A DNA stretch of 64,000 nt from Parabacteroides johnsonii DSM 18315 (GTDB lineage: Bacteria; Bacteroidota; Bacteroidia; Bacteroidales; Tannerellaceae), in NCBI RefSeq assembly GCF_025151045.1, contig NZ_CP102285.1:1-64000 (forward strand), read 5' to 3'. The notes under the pieces were generated by a model that searched no databases, was not told the origin of the DNA, and was given only the letters and a program-made list of their open reading frames with translations. The position numbers and the translations under genes are program-made. Below are positions 54,146-62,300 of the stretch, in pieces. Numbering within the stretch: position 1 is the first letter of the stretch; each line of letters begins with the position of its first letter.

Positions 54146-54412
54146 ATGGATTACATTATAACTCATTATCCGGATAAGAAGCGCTTTGAAACGCAGGTGG
54201 ATGGCGTGACTGCTTTTGTACAGTATCGTTTGTCTGGGGATAAACTGGATATTATCCACACGATTGTTCCTCCTGCTATCGGAGGGCGTGGAATTGCTTC
54301 TGCTTTGGTAAAATACGCTTATGATTATGCAATCGAGAATGGCATGAAACCGTTGGCGACCTGTAGCTATGCGGTCACTTGGTTACATCGGCATCCCGAT
54401 TACGCCGGATAA
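54146..54412 (+). CDS. Small GNAT-like N-acetyltransferase (NATD1/YjdJ type)
   Basis: 88 residues, a single minimal GNAT domain. The acetyl-CoA loop is IIHTIVPPAIGGRGIASALVK and the family ending is TCSYAVTWLHRHPDY. The substrate is unknown. It begins 4 bases after the AsmA-like stop and is probably co-transcribed. Confidence 0.9.
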   Translation: MDYIITHYPDKKRFETQVDGVTAFVQYRLSGDKLDIIHTIVPPAIGGRGIASALVKYAYDYAIENGMKPLATCSYAVTWLHRHPDYAG

Positions 54413-54417
54413 GGTGT

Positions 54418-55065
54418 TCAGTCTTTGACCTCTATTCCCAGTATTCGTGCCAGCTCCAGAGCCTGTAAAGAGGAAACGGAAGCTCCTCTCAATTCGCTAT
54501 TGGCAAGGTTTGTGATGCGGATGCCAGATATTTCAGAGTTCGACAGATCGATACCTTTCAGGGATGTGTGGTAAAACTCTGCTTCCATCAGGTTGCAGGC
54601 GTCGAATGAGACATTCGTCAGTTGGCAACCTTCTATTCCGGCTCCCTGTAGGTTGGACCAGGTAAATTGTATATGTCGCATTTTACTCATTGATAGATTC
54701 ATGTATTCTCCCCGGCACTCTTCGAAAGTGATATGATTGAATATCCCGTCCGCCATATTAGTTCCCATTAACTTACAACCGATAAATTCTACCCGGTGAA
54801 ATCCGCAACCTGTTAGGTTTATATTCGACAAATCGCAGTTTTTGAACACAACATCGCTGAATTGAGATTTTCGTATATTGCATGCCCCGAAGCTGCAATT
54901 GGAGAAAACACAGGATTGCACTGAAAGATTACCTTTCTTTACCCCTTCTATACGCAGGCTTTTAAAGGAATATCCGGTTAGATCCTCATCGTTCTTTTCT
55001 AACATTATCTGTATATTTGTGCTTTCATGAAGGGTATTCGACAAGCGGGGTTGTGTAATTTTCAT
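54418..55065 (-). CDS. Pentapeptide-repeat protein
   Basis: 215 residues. Repeating A(N/D)LxX-type pentapeptides run through most of the length (SNCSFGACNIRKSQFSDVVF, CDLSNINLTGCGF, CNLMEAEFYHTSLKGIDLSN), giving a right-handed quadrilateral beta-helix. Some members mimic DNA and bind gyrase (Qnr), but no sequence feature shows that here. It is convergent with the small GNAT gene and stands alone. Confidence 0.88.
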   Translation of the reverse strand: MKITQPRLSNTLHESTNIQIMLEKNDEDLTGYSFKSLRIEGVKKGNLSVQSCVFSNCSFGACNIRKSQFSDVVFKNCDLSNINLTGCGFHRVEFIGCKLMGTNMADGIFNHITFEECRGEYMNLSMSKMRHIQFTWSNLQGAGIEGCQLTNVSFDACNLMEAEFYHTSLKGIDLSNSEISGIRITNLANSELRGASVSSLQALELARILGIEVKD

Positions 55066-55120
55066 ATACTGTCTGTTTTATAAATGAGAAAGTGAATGTA
55101 TATATTTTATCCGTATAAAT

Positions 55121-55162
55121 ACAAAAACGAGGACATATCTTTTGATATATCCTCGTTTTTGT
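55121..55162 (-). terminator. Terminator downstream of tRNA-Pro
   Basis: A 13-bp stem, ACAAAAACGAGGA and TCCTCGTTTTTGT, with an inner ATAT pair. It runs into T-rich DNA on the minus strand, directly after the tRNA 3' end. Confidence 0.85.
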
Positions 55163-55164
55163 AG

Positions 55165-55238
55165 TCGGGATGAGAAGACTCGAACTTCCGACCTCCACGT
55201 CCCGAACGTGGCGCGCTAGCCAACTGTGCTACATCCCG
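55165..55238 (-). tRNA. tRNA-Pro (CGG)
   Basis: Cloverleaf on the minus strand. The acceptor stem is CGGGATG/CATCCCG with discriminator A. The D arm contains AGTTGGCTAGC, the anticodon loop is TTCGGGA between CCACG and CGTGG (anticodon CGG), and the T arm is GAAGTTCGAGTCTTC. CCA is not encoded. Confidence 0.97.
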
Positions 55239-55424
55239 TTTTTGATTACGGCTGCAAAGGTACAACTAATTTTTAAACTGCAAATAGTTTTGCTGTTTTT
55301 TTTCATGTGAAACGTGATTTTTTTCTATATCTTCCTTAAAATGCATTTTATTTGAATATTTTTCATTGAAATGTTTGGAGTGTAACAAATAATGTTTACC
55401 TTTGCACCCGTTAAACAAAACAAC

Positions 55425-55497
55425 GGTGCCATAGCTCAGTTGGTAGAGCAAAGGACTGAAAATCCTTGTGTCCCCGGTTCGATTCCTGGTGGCACCA
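55425..55497 (+). tRNA. tRNA-Phe (GAA), probable element attachment site
   Basis: 73-nt cloverleaf. Acceptor GGTGCCA/TGGCACC with discriminator A, D arm GCTCAGTTGGTAGAGC, anticodon loop CTGAAAA between AAGGA and TCCTT (GAA), T arm CCCGGTTCGATTCCTGG (one mismatch). CCA is not encoded. An integrase gene follows within about 450 bases, so its 3' end is a likely attB/attL. Confidence 0.97.
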
Positions 55498-55520
55498 CTT
55501 TTACAAAACGAAAAATCATG

Positions 55521-55556
55521 AAAACCGCTGAAATACAGTTATTTCAGCGGTTTTTT
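55521..55556 (+). terminator. Strong terminator after tRNA-Phe
   Basis: A perfect 15-bp stem, AAAACCGCTGAAATA and TATTTCAGCGGTTTT, with a 4-nt loop, followed by further Ts. Confidence 0.9.
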
Positions 55557-55709
55557 CTTTATGTACTGTCCGCAAAAATATGCAATTTGGTGCAATAAAA
55601 AATTGCTGATTCGGTGGCTTTTTTTGAGTCCCATGAAAAAACCACCGATATGTACCATACTTCACTTATTATCAACGATTTGCGTGAATCATTTTCAGGG
55701 ATGAAATTC

Positions 55710-55717
55710 TACATTTG
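55710..55717 (+). promoter_or_regulatory. -7-like box before the integrase region
   Basis: TACATTTG matches TAnnTTTG. The nearest upstream TTTG (55679-55682) is 27 bases away, longer than the usual 19-21, so this is tentative. Confidence 0.35.
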
Positions 55718-55730
55718 CATACCTTACTGA

Positions 55731-55940
55731 ATGACGGATGAAACACAACGTCTGCTACAGGCATTCATATCAGACAATAATGATTGTACCTACAGGCAGA
55801 TAATAGTAAGAGAAACAAAAAACGGTGGTTTTTTAGATCCGGCAATAATAAAAGCCACCGAATTTAACATTTCTCTCCAGCCATCCACTCAATTCAGGAT
55901 TGACGAAATAACCGAATGTGCAACTTCAAAAAGAAAATGA
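55731..55940 (+). CDS. Small hypothetical protein upstream of the integrase
   Basis: 69 residues (MTDETQRLLQAFISDNNDC at the start), no recognised domain. Its stop lies 2 bases before the preferred integrase start, an arrangement fitting coupled translation. It is short and unrecognised, so it could be non-coding. Confidence 0.45.
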   Translation: MTDETQRLLQAFISDNNDCTYRQIIVRETKNGGFLDPAIIKATEFNISLQPSTQFRIDEITECATSKRK

Positions 55941-55942
55941 TC

Positions 55943-57178
55943 ATGAAACAAGGAACAATGAACATTCTATTTTTCGTTCTGAAAACAAAACTGCTGAAAA
56001 ATGGCGAGGCTCCAATCCTAATGAGGATTACCATAAACGGGCAATATGAAGAAATAAGAATACAGAGAAGCGTTCCATTAAAGAACTGGAATCCGGCCAA
56101 GGGATGCAGCAAAGGAAAAGACAGGGCTTCCATCGAATTGAACAACTATATTTCCGCCCTCACTACACGCGCATACGAAAAGCACAAGGAACTGACCTTT
56201 GAATCGGCACTGATAACCCCAAAGGTGATTTTAAAGCGTGTGTTCGGAAAGGATGAGACTGTCCGGACGTTGCTTGGAACAGTCAAAGAAGAAATTTCCT
56301 CTATGGAAAAGGTTGTTGACATAGACTATTCTCCCGTCACCATCAACCGTTATAAGAATGTGCTCAGAAAACTTGAAACGTTTGTGCCGCGCTTTTATGA
56401 GAAGGATGATATTACATTCCATGAACTTTCCCCTGATTTCATCAAGGCTTTTGATGTTTTCCTGAAGACAGAAGCCGGACTGTGCCGCAACACAATAGTC
56501 CGCTACATGAAATGCCTGAAGAAAATCACCAATATGGCAATAGCCAAAGAATGGATGCGGAAAGACCCGTTTTACGGATATAAGATGGAACAGGACGAGA
56601 CTGATCCGGTATTCCTGACAAACAACGAGCTTCAGGCTATAATGAACAGAAATTTCGATATTCCGAGGCTGGAGCTTGTCAAGGACATCTTTTTGTTTGC
56701 GTGCTTCACCGGTCTGGCGTTCGCTGATGTATCCACATTAAAACCGGAACATCTGGAACAGGACAATAACGGTGACTGGTGGATAAGAAAAGGACGTGTA
56801 AAACTGGAGAGAAGAAGAAAGTCAAGTTCCATAGCCAATATTCCGCTTCTTCCTGTTCCATTGGCAATACTGAAGAAATACGAATCACACCCGATATGTC
56901 TTAAACAAGGGACTTGCCTTCCTGTTGTCTGCAATCAGAAGGCAAACAGCTACCTGAAGGAAATTGCGGACTTCTGCGGCATCAAAAAGAATCTGACCAC
57001 ACATGCAGCCCGACATACGTTTGCTACGACCGTCACATTGGCCAACAACGTTCCATTACAGGAGGTGTCTGCCATGCTCGGACATGCATCCACAAGAATG
57101 ACACAACATTATGCAAGAGTCATGGACAAGAACCTAAAGGACAACATGAATATAGTAAGGAGCAAGATGGGATTATAA
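55943..57178 (+). CDS. Tyrosine recombinase (integrase) of a mobile element
   Basis: 411 residues. An N-terminal arm-binding region (LFFVLKTKLLKNGEAPILMRITING, the beta-strand motif of Bacteroidetes integrases) precedes a SAM-like core-binding domain (about 110-205). The catalytic domain carries the first Arg region FTGLAFADVSTLKPEHL, then HAARHTFATT (His-x-x-Arg), MLGHASTRMTQHYARV (His and the Tyr nucleophile). ATG 55937 also works. It lies immediately downstream of tRNA-Phe(GAA), the usual position of an integrase next to its attL. It is the left-end gene of the presumed ICE. Confidence 0.93.
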   Translation: MKQGTMNILFFVLKTKLLKNGEAPILMRITINGQYEEIRIQRSVPLKNWNPAKGCSKGKDRASIELNNYISALTTRAYEKHKELTFESALITPKVILKRVFGKDETVRTLLGTVKEEISSMEKVVDIDYSPVTINRYKNVLRKLETFVPRFYEKDDITFHELSPDFIKAFDVFLKTEAGLCRNTIVRYMKCLKKITNMAIAKEWMRKDPFYGYKMEQDETDPVFLTNNELQAIMNRNFDIPRLELVKDIFLFACFTGLAFADVSTLKPEHLEQDNNGDWWIRKGRVKLERRRKSSSIANIPLLPVPLAILKKYESHPICLKQGTCLPVVCNQKANSYLKEIADFCGIKKNLTTHAARHTFATTVTLANNVPLQEVSAMLGHASTRMTQHYARVMDKNLKDNMNIVRSKMGL

Positions 57179-57233
57179 ATAATACTCCTTATTATATATA
57201 CCATTATTTCATTTCTTACAGCAAATATAGCCC

Positions 57234-57345
57234 TTTGCCACTGACTGTGCAAGGCGGCCCTGTCGGGCTGGTTGGCTGGAAAAAAATCATCCTCGCTTCG
57301 CTCCGGTATTTTTTTCCGCCAAGCCTTGCACCGGTCATTGGCAAA
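57234..57345. ncRNA. Two-copy structured element, copy 1
   Basis: An outer stem pairs TTTGCCACTGAC...GTGCAAGGC (57234-57255) with GCCTTGCACCGGTCATTGGC...AAA (to 57345). Inside are a GCCC-4-GGGC hairpin and a long hairpin GGAAAAAAAT...ATTTTTTTCC. The 82-nt core 57249-57330 matches 62127-62208 except at two positions. It lies between the integrase and the next gene. The strand is not determined; transcription is unproven, so a DNA-level structure is equally possible. Confidence 0.6.
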
Positions 57346-57418
57346 GAACAGCCGGGCCAGTAAGAAATTGAAATACTGGCTCCACGGAGCCGGTCATGTC
57401 TAATTTAAATAAAAGAAT

Positions 57419-58588
57419 ATGACTGAAGAAGTTGGAAAGAAGGTATGTGAAGGTACAGTAGCAGACCTCATGAAGGACAAGACCGGAAAACAGACGGTTG
57501 TCACGTTGACAAGAAAGAATGCTTACCGAGTGAAGAAAATCAGAGAACAAGGGACGGATGACGAAGCCGTCCTTTTTCATTTCCGTAAACGCTGTACGGG
57601 AATGGGCTCCTATGTACACACCATTGAAACGGCAGACGGGGAAACAGAACTGCACCCGTCTGAATTTGAAAAATGGGAAGCTGTGGAATTTCTGTATCCC
57701 GGCTATCTGGAAGACCTGTTTGATGCTGCATACAACGCGTACAGATGGAGTTCCTTCGAACCTGAAGCAAGGGCGGAAACAGACATCATGCAATATGAAA
57801 AACAACTTGTAGAGGATCTGAAACAGATTCCGGAAGAAAAGCAGAACGAGTATGTCAGTACATACCATAGCAAGTTCTCCGCCCTGTTGGGCAGTCTCTC
57901 ACGATGTGCCAGTCCGATGGTGACAGGGCCTGCCAAATTCAACTGCCAGCGCAACAACAAGGCCTTGGATGCATACCAGAACAGATTTGATGAATTTCAT
58001 GACTGGCGTAACCGCTTCAAGGCAGCCATGGAAAGGATGAAAGAGGCTGCCAAACCGGAAGAACAGAAGCAGGAAGAGGCATGGAACCGCCTGAAGCGTG
58101 ACATTGCAAGCAGCGCACAGACCATTCATGATATTGATACCGGTAAAGCAAGAGGATACAGCCGTACCTTGTTTGTCAGCAGTATCCTTAATAAAGTAAG
58201 CACCTATGCAGGAAAAGGAGAAGTGGAAATCGTACAGAAAGCGGTAGACTTCATTACAGACTTCAATGCGCAATGCAAGAAACCGGTTATCACTCCGCGG
58301 AACCGTTTCTTCCAACTGCCGGAAATGGCACGCCAGGCTAGACTGAAACTTCAGGAAATCAGAGAACGGGAAAACCGTGAACTGAAATTTGAAGGCGGAA
58401 CGCTGGTATGGAACTATGAGGCAGACCGCCTGCAAATCCAGTTTGACAATATTCCGGATGACCAGAGGCGCAAGGAACTGAAATCATACGGTTTCAAATG
58501 GTCGCCGAGATACCAGGCATGGCAACGGCAACTTACACAGAATGCCGTATATGCAGTCAAAAGAGTGTTGAACCTTCAAAACCTATAA
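57419..58588 (+). CDS. ICE-accessory protein with C-terminal GFKWSP...AWQRQLT motif
   Basis: 389 residues, mostly helical and charged. The C-terminus has SYGFKWSPRYQAWQRQLTQN, a module I recall from many large proteins of Bacteroides mobile elements and phages. The middle contains an Arg/Lys-rich helix region (WRNRFKAAMERMKEAAKPEE). No catalytic motif was recognised and the function is unknown. It is first in a plus-strand run, 3 bases before the next gene. Confidence 0.7.
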   Translation: MTEEVGKKVCEGTVADLMKDKTGKQTVVTLTRKNAYRVKKIREQGTDDEAVLFHFRKRCTGMGSYVHTIETADGETELHPSEFEKWEAVEFLYPGYLEDLFDAAYNAYRWSSFEPEARAETDIMQYEKQLVEDLKQIPEEKQNEYVSTYHSKFSALLGSLSRCASPMVTGPAKFNCQRNNKALDAYQNRFDEFHDWRNRFKAAMERMKEAAKPEEQKQEEAWNRLKRDIASSAQTIHDIDTGKARGYSRTLFVSSILNKVSTYAGKGEVEIVQKAVDFITDFNAQCKKPVITPRNRFFQLPEMARQARLKLQEIRERENRELKFEGGTLVWNYEADRLQIQFDNIPDDQRRKELKSYGFKWSPRYQAWQRQLTQNAVYAVKRVLNLQNL

Positions 58589-58591
58589 GAC

Positions 58592-59473
58592 ATGAAAGAC
58601 CGATTGAAATATGTAATCGATTCCCGCTACTTCAACGGGACATGCCTGACAAGTATGAGTGACGGATTCCACAATGACTATGGTGGGGAAACAATCGAAG
58701 AACTGCGCATACGGGAAAACAATCCCTATCTGAAAGCCGTAACACCTTCTGATATAGACAAGAAGCTGCGGCTTTACCATAAGTCCCTGTCCGAACCGTT
58801 CAAGGAAATCACCGAAGAAGACTACTATGACCTGCTGGATGTACTGCCACCCTTGCGCATGAGACAAAACTCGTTCTTTGTGGGAGAACCGTATTACGGA
58901 AATATGTACTCTTTCTGCTTTACCCGTCAAGGAAGATATTTCAAGGGCCTACGTTCCATACTTACTCCGCAATCCGAACTGGACAGTCAGATAGACCGTC
59001 ACATGGAAATCATCAACCGGAAAGCCGTGATCTCAAAAGAGGAAACAAGCAAAATGGTCACAACCGGAACCAGACTCATTCCCTATTATTTTTCACTGGA
59101 CGGAAAACAGTCCGTATTCATCTGCAACCTTGTCATCCAATCAGATTCCAGACAAGCAAGGACGGACATGGCGAATACCCTGAAAAGTCTTCGCCGGAAC
59201 CATTATCAGTTCTATAAAGGAAAAGGGCATTACGAAACTCCGGACGAACTGATAGACCATGTATCAGGAAAGAAGTTCACCCTTGTTTCTGACGGACATT
59301 TCTTTCAATATCCTCCCGGCAGGGAATCCGCAACTTTCATCGGACACATCAAGGAGACATCAGAGGAATTTCTTTTCCGGATCTATGACCGTGAATATTT
59401 CCTGTATCTCCTTAAAAGACTGAGGACCGTGAAAAAGGAATCGGCACAGGGACAAATAAATATCAAATCATAA
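58592..59473 (+). CDS. Hypothetical protein of the mobile element
   Basis: 293 residues. Not recognised. The sequence is rich in Tyr, Phe, Arg and Lys (RMRQNSFFVGEPYYGNMYSF, GRYFKGLRSILTPQSELDSQ), with no signal peptide or membrane segment. It starts 3 bases after the previous stop, so co-translation with it is likely. Context (ICE accessory genes) is the only hint. Confidence 0.65.
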   Translation: MKDRLKYVIDSRYFNGTCLTSMSDGFHNDYGGETIEELRIRENNPYLKAVTPSDIDKKLRLYHKSLSEPFKEITEEDYYDLLDVLPPLRMRQNSFFVGEPYYGNMYSFCFTRQGRYFKGLRSILTPQSELDSQIDRHMEIINRKAVISKEETSKMVTTGTRLIPYYFSLDGKQSVFICNLVIQSDSRQARTDMANTLKSLRRNHYQFYKGKGHYETPDELIDHVSGKKFTLVSDGHFFQYPPGRESATFIGHIKETSEEFLFRIYDREYFLYLLKRLRTVKKESAQGQINIKS

Positions 59474-59529
59474 TATTCGGGGAATGCGGTAGAATGACTG
59501 CCGTATTCCCTCATAAAAAAAATACAAGT

Positions 59530-60147
59530 ATGAACAAATCGAACACTCTATACTGGAAAACAGCCACAGATCCGGCTGAGTGCATTGAGGTCAGACTCGT
59601 CCTGAACAGTTATATCGACAATGACAATCTGTATGTAGGACTTGAATCCCGGTCTAAGGAGAATCCGGAATGCTGGGAATCCTACACGGACATCACCGTC
59701 AACCTCAATTCCCTTCCCCCGTTCCATGCCTATGTGGACAACCGGGACTGCAACAGACACGTACATGATTTCCTGACCAGTAACAGAATAGCGGAGCCTG
59801 CCGGATTTGAATATCAGGGATTCAGAATGTTTCGCTTCAATCCTGACAGGTTGAAGGAACTCGCACCCGAACAGTTCAAGACAATCAGCGCCAAACTGCC
59901 ACCACAGGATGACATGATAAAGGACATCATCTATCAGGAAAGACGTTTCCCTTTGAGAACTGTTCAAGACATTCACGGAATATATCTTGTTTCAAGCAAG
60001 GAACTGGAAGAATCTCTGATCGAAGGAGTACGGAACCTGGATGCTGCGGCATATGAACTGCTGGATGGCATCTGCCTGTTCTGCTCCACACAGGAACTGC
60101 GCTATCTTACGGATGCAGAACTGATAGAAACAATCTACGCACAATAA
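59530..60147 (+). CDS. DUF4313-like protein of the mobile element
   Basis: 205 residues from MNKSNTLYWKTATDP (the frame opens at 59494; the preceding 12 codons look like leader). The N-terminal half (YVGLESRSKENPECWESYTD, ITVNLNSLPPFHAYVDNRD, GFRMFRFNPDRLKELAPEQF) resembles DUF4313, a Bacteroidetes ICE-associated domain recognised from memory. The C-terminal half is unassigned. Function unknown. Confidence 0.65.
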   Translation: MNKSNTLYWKTATDPAECIEVRLVLNSYIDNDNLYVGLESRSKENPECWESYTDITVNLNSLPPFHAYVDNRDCNRHVHDFLTSNRIAEPAGFEYQGFRMFRFNPDRLKELAPEQFKTISAKLPPQDDMIKDIIYQERRFPLRTVQDIHGIYLVSSKELEESLIEGVRNLDAAAYELLDGICLFCSTQELRYLTDAELIETIYAQ

Positions 60148-60162
60148 AAAGGAGGAACAAAT

Positions 60163-60318
60163 ATGAAAACCGGAGACATTGTATTTCTGAAACGTCCCTA
60201 TAAGGGATACCGTGCCGTCGAACTGATGGAAAGACTGGAATGCCGCTGGCTGGTCAGGATTGTCGAGAGCGGTCTTGAACTGGAGGTATATGAAGATGAA
60301 CTTATATCAGAATTTTAA
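60163..60318 (+). CDS. 51-residue protein with a strong Shine-Dalgarno site
   Basis: Reads MKTGDIVFLKRPYKGYRAVE onward and ends EDELISEF: a small basic/acidic protein with a beta-barrel-like GDIVFLKRPYKGYRAVELM start, recalling small SH3-like or DUF-type ICE proteins. AAAGGAGGAACAAAT precedes the ATG (unusually good for Bacteroidetes). The gap to the previous stop is 15 bases and to the next gene 15 bases. Confidence 0.7.
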   Translation: MKTGDIVFLKRPYKGYRAVELMERLECRWLVRIVESGLELEVYEDELISEF

Positions 60319-60333
60319 TACGGATAAAGTGTT

Positions 60334-60678
60334 ATGGAAAAATATCAGTTTGCATTCCATTCGGAAATAATCGGCTATACCTCACCCCATATCGGCGAGG
60401 TCAGAAAAGCTATACACAGAAAAGTGGAAAAGGAAAAGTCTGCCGCCATAAAGAATGATATTGAGCTGCACATGTATAAGGTGCATGACGGCATACCGGT
60501 TCTCCTTAACACCTGCTACCTGTATGATGAAAAAGGATGTATGGTACACGGAAGTATCAAGGGAACCAAGGATTATCTGTTTGAGGCATGGAGATACCAT
60601 ACAAACAAACATTCCAAAGGTTTCAGTTCCACAAGAATCAGGCCCTGCACGACAAGCAGGGCTTTTTCGTTTGTATAA
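60334..60678 (+). CDS. Small hypothetical protein whose last codons form a terminator
   Basis: 114 residues, not recognised (MEKYQFAFHSEIIGYTSPHI at the start; MVHGSIKGTKDYLFEAWRYH in the middle). The last 12-13 codons (RPCTTSRAFSFV) lie on a hairpin, GCCCTGC-7-GCAGGGC (60642-60662) followed by TTTTT, so the coding C-terminus overlaps an intrinsic terminator. Either translation runs through it, or the true protein ended earlier and lost its stop. Confidence 0.6.
   Translation: MEKYQFAFHSEIIGYTSPHIGEVRKAIHRKVEKEKSAAIKNDIELHMYKVHDGIPVLLNTCYLYDEKGCMVHGSIKGTKDYLFEAWRYHTNKHSKGFSSTRIRPCTTSRAFSFV
60642..60668 (+). terminator. Terminator-like hairpin inside the 60334 reading frame
   Basis: GCCCTGC and GCAGGGC form a perfect 7-bp G+C-rich stem with a 7-nt loop, then TTTTT. 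The flanking reading frame runs through to a stop at 60678. Confidence 0.65.
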
Positions 60679-60696
60679 CTCTTAAAATCAGGAATC

Positions 60697-61674
60697 ATGA
60701 ACCAGACATTACAACTTACAGACTATATTCCACAGTATGTAAGCCTCTACTACGTGGACTACCGGGATGATCTTGATGAGCATGAAGACATCCAGGAGGA
60801 ATGTATCCGTTCCAACAATATGGAAAAACTCTATGAAAAGGCATACGAATGGTATGAGGAACAGGAAAGCTCAAACATGCACGACTATCTGGAGGAGACA
60901 AGAAAGAATATGGAAACGGACAATTTAGCCGGAGAGTTTGAAGAGCATGAAGATGAAATCAGGGAACTTATCTACGACCGGAACGATTCCGACCCGGTAA
61001 AGGATCTGATACGCAACTCATCCGTCACTAATTTCTTCTATTCGCTCGGAGTGGAAATCAGCGGATATCTGACCGGTTGTTCACTGCGGGGAGAATCAGT
61101 CGCCATGGCCTGCCATAAGGTACGCCGCGCACTGCATCTGAAAAAGGGGCAGTTTGACGAGAAGATTGAAGAACTGGTAGAGAATGCCACATACGGCGGA
61201 GAACTGCGCATCTACTTCAACGCCATGTTTGACAGGCTCATCAGCAAAGACCCTGAGAACGATTTCAAAAGCATCCGTTTCCACGGGAATGTAATGGTGG
61301 CCATTGCCGACAGCCGGAACGGTTCCGGACATCATGTACGGATTCCGCTGGACATCACTTTCCCTTTCCGAAGGGAGAACCTGTTTGTCGATTCACAGGT
61401 ACACTATTCCTATGCCAATGAAGTCTGCGGCATGACCAATGACTGGTGTGATTCCACAAAATGGGAAACGGGCATGATACCTTTTACCGGATCTGTCCGA
61501 AAAAGCCGGATGGCTGAATACAAGAAACAGGAAGCCGCTTATGAGCAGACATTCCGAGACGGGAAATGCACCTTCGGTGACATGAACTACAAACGCCACC
61601 GTGACGTGCGGTATTCGAATGAATATCCTGCCGGATGCAGGTGCCCTCATTGCGGTACTTTCTGGATTGACTGA
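60697..61674 (+). CDS. Hypothetical protein with C-terminal CxCPxCG zinc-ribbon-like end
   Basis: 325 residues. The N-terminus is very acidic (DEHEDIQEECIRSNNMEKLY, EFEEHEDEIRELIY). The C-terminus ends GCRCPHCGTFWID, a likely metal site. There is no signal peptide and the family is not recognised. It starts 18 bases after the previous gene, past the terminator-like hairpin. Confidence 0.65.
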   Translation: MNQTLQLTDYIPQYVSLYYVDYRDDLDEHEDIQEECIRSNNMEKLYEKAYEWYEEQESSNMHDYLEETRKNMETDNLAGEFEEHEDEIRELIYDRNDSDPVKDLIRNSSVTNFFYSLGVEISGYLTGCSLRGESVAMACHKVRRALHLKKGQFDEKIEELVENATYGGELRIYFNAMFDRLISKDPENDFKSIRFHGNVMVAIADSRNGSGHHVRIPLDITFPFRRENLFVDSQVHYSYANEVCGMTNDWCDSTKWETGMIPFTGSVRKSRMAEYKKQEAAYEQTFRDGKCTFGDMNYKRHRDVRYSNEYPAGCRCPHCGTFWID

Positions 61675-61707
61675 AAAAACATTTACCAACCAATAAATTC
61701 AAACGAT

Positions 61708-62001
61708 ATGAAAATCTGCTGTTCACAAGAGCATTACGACAAGGTCGTACAGTATGCAAAATCAATCAATGACAAGACACTGGAAAACTGTCTTGAACGT
61801 CTCAAACAATGGGAGAAGAACGAGAACCGTCCATGCGAAATCGAACTCTATTACGACCATGCGCCGTATTCGTTCGGATTCTGCGAACGTTATCCGGACG
61901 GAAATACAGGCATTGTCGGAGGACTGCTGTATCATGGAAATCCGGACGAGTCCTTTGCCGTCACCATGGAACGTTTCCACGGATGGAGCATACATACCTG
62001 A
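61708..62001 (+). CDS. DUF4120-like small protein
   Basis: 97 residues. KICCSQEHYDKVVQYAKSIN, ENRPCEIELYYDHAPYSFGF and YPDGNTGIVGGLLYHGNPDE look like DUF4120, a Bacteroidetes mobile-element family recalled from memory. Function unknown. The second copy of the 82-nt structured core begins 125 bases downstream. Confidence 0.75.
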   Translation: MKICCSQEHYDKVVQYAKSINDKTLENCLERLKQWEKNENRPCEIELYYDHAPYSFGFCERYPDGNTGIVGGLLYHGNPDESFAVTMERFHGWSIHT

Positions 62002-62108
62002 CATATATGCGACAGTCTGTATTGGGGAGCCTCATGCAATATGGGGTTCCCTTTTTTTATGCCGCAGACATGATGACAGCATCCTCATTTCTTGCTGCAA
62101 AAATAGCT

Positions 62109-62223
62109 GTTTGCCGCGCAACTCCCGCAAGGCGGCCCTGCCGGGCTGGTTGTCTGGAAAAAAATCATCCTCGCTTCGCTCCGGTATTTTTTTCCGCCAA
62201 GCCTTGCAGGGATGCGGGCAAAC
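62109..62223. ncRNA. Two-copy structured element, copy 2
   Basis: The 82-nt core (62127-62208) differs from copy 1 at only two positions, in the loop of the GCCC/GGGC hairpin and in the following GGCTGG/GTCTGG. The outer arm differs, GTTTGCCGCGC...CCCGCAAGGC against GCCTTGCAGGGATGCGGGCAAAC, and is still largely self-complementary. Flanks GCAAAAATAGC upstream and AAGAAAT downstream are also shared with copy 1. The strand is unknown. Confidence 0.6.
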
Positions 62224-62251
62224 AGACAACAGGGACAACAAGAAATAAGAA

Positions 62252-62270
62252 TGCCTGTACCTTACAGGCA
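62252..62270. other. Perfect 8-bp hairpin before the 62301 gene
   Basis: TGCCTGTA-CCT-TACAGGCA, 31 bases upstream of the ATG at 62301. Operator or leader hairpin. Confidence 0.5.
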
Positions 62271-62300
62271 GACAATGTATAACAATAAATATCAGAAGTC

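Noticed and set aside
55498-55940. attR or a second tRNA fragment near the integrase
   Set aside because: No repeat of the tRNA-Phe 3' end was found inside the window; the far end of the element is not included.
61754-62282. Overlapping plus-strand frames crossing the second structured element
   Set aside because: They overlap the DUF4120-like gene out of frame and read through the non-coding repeat.
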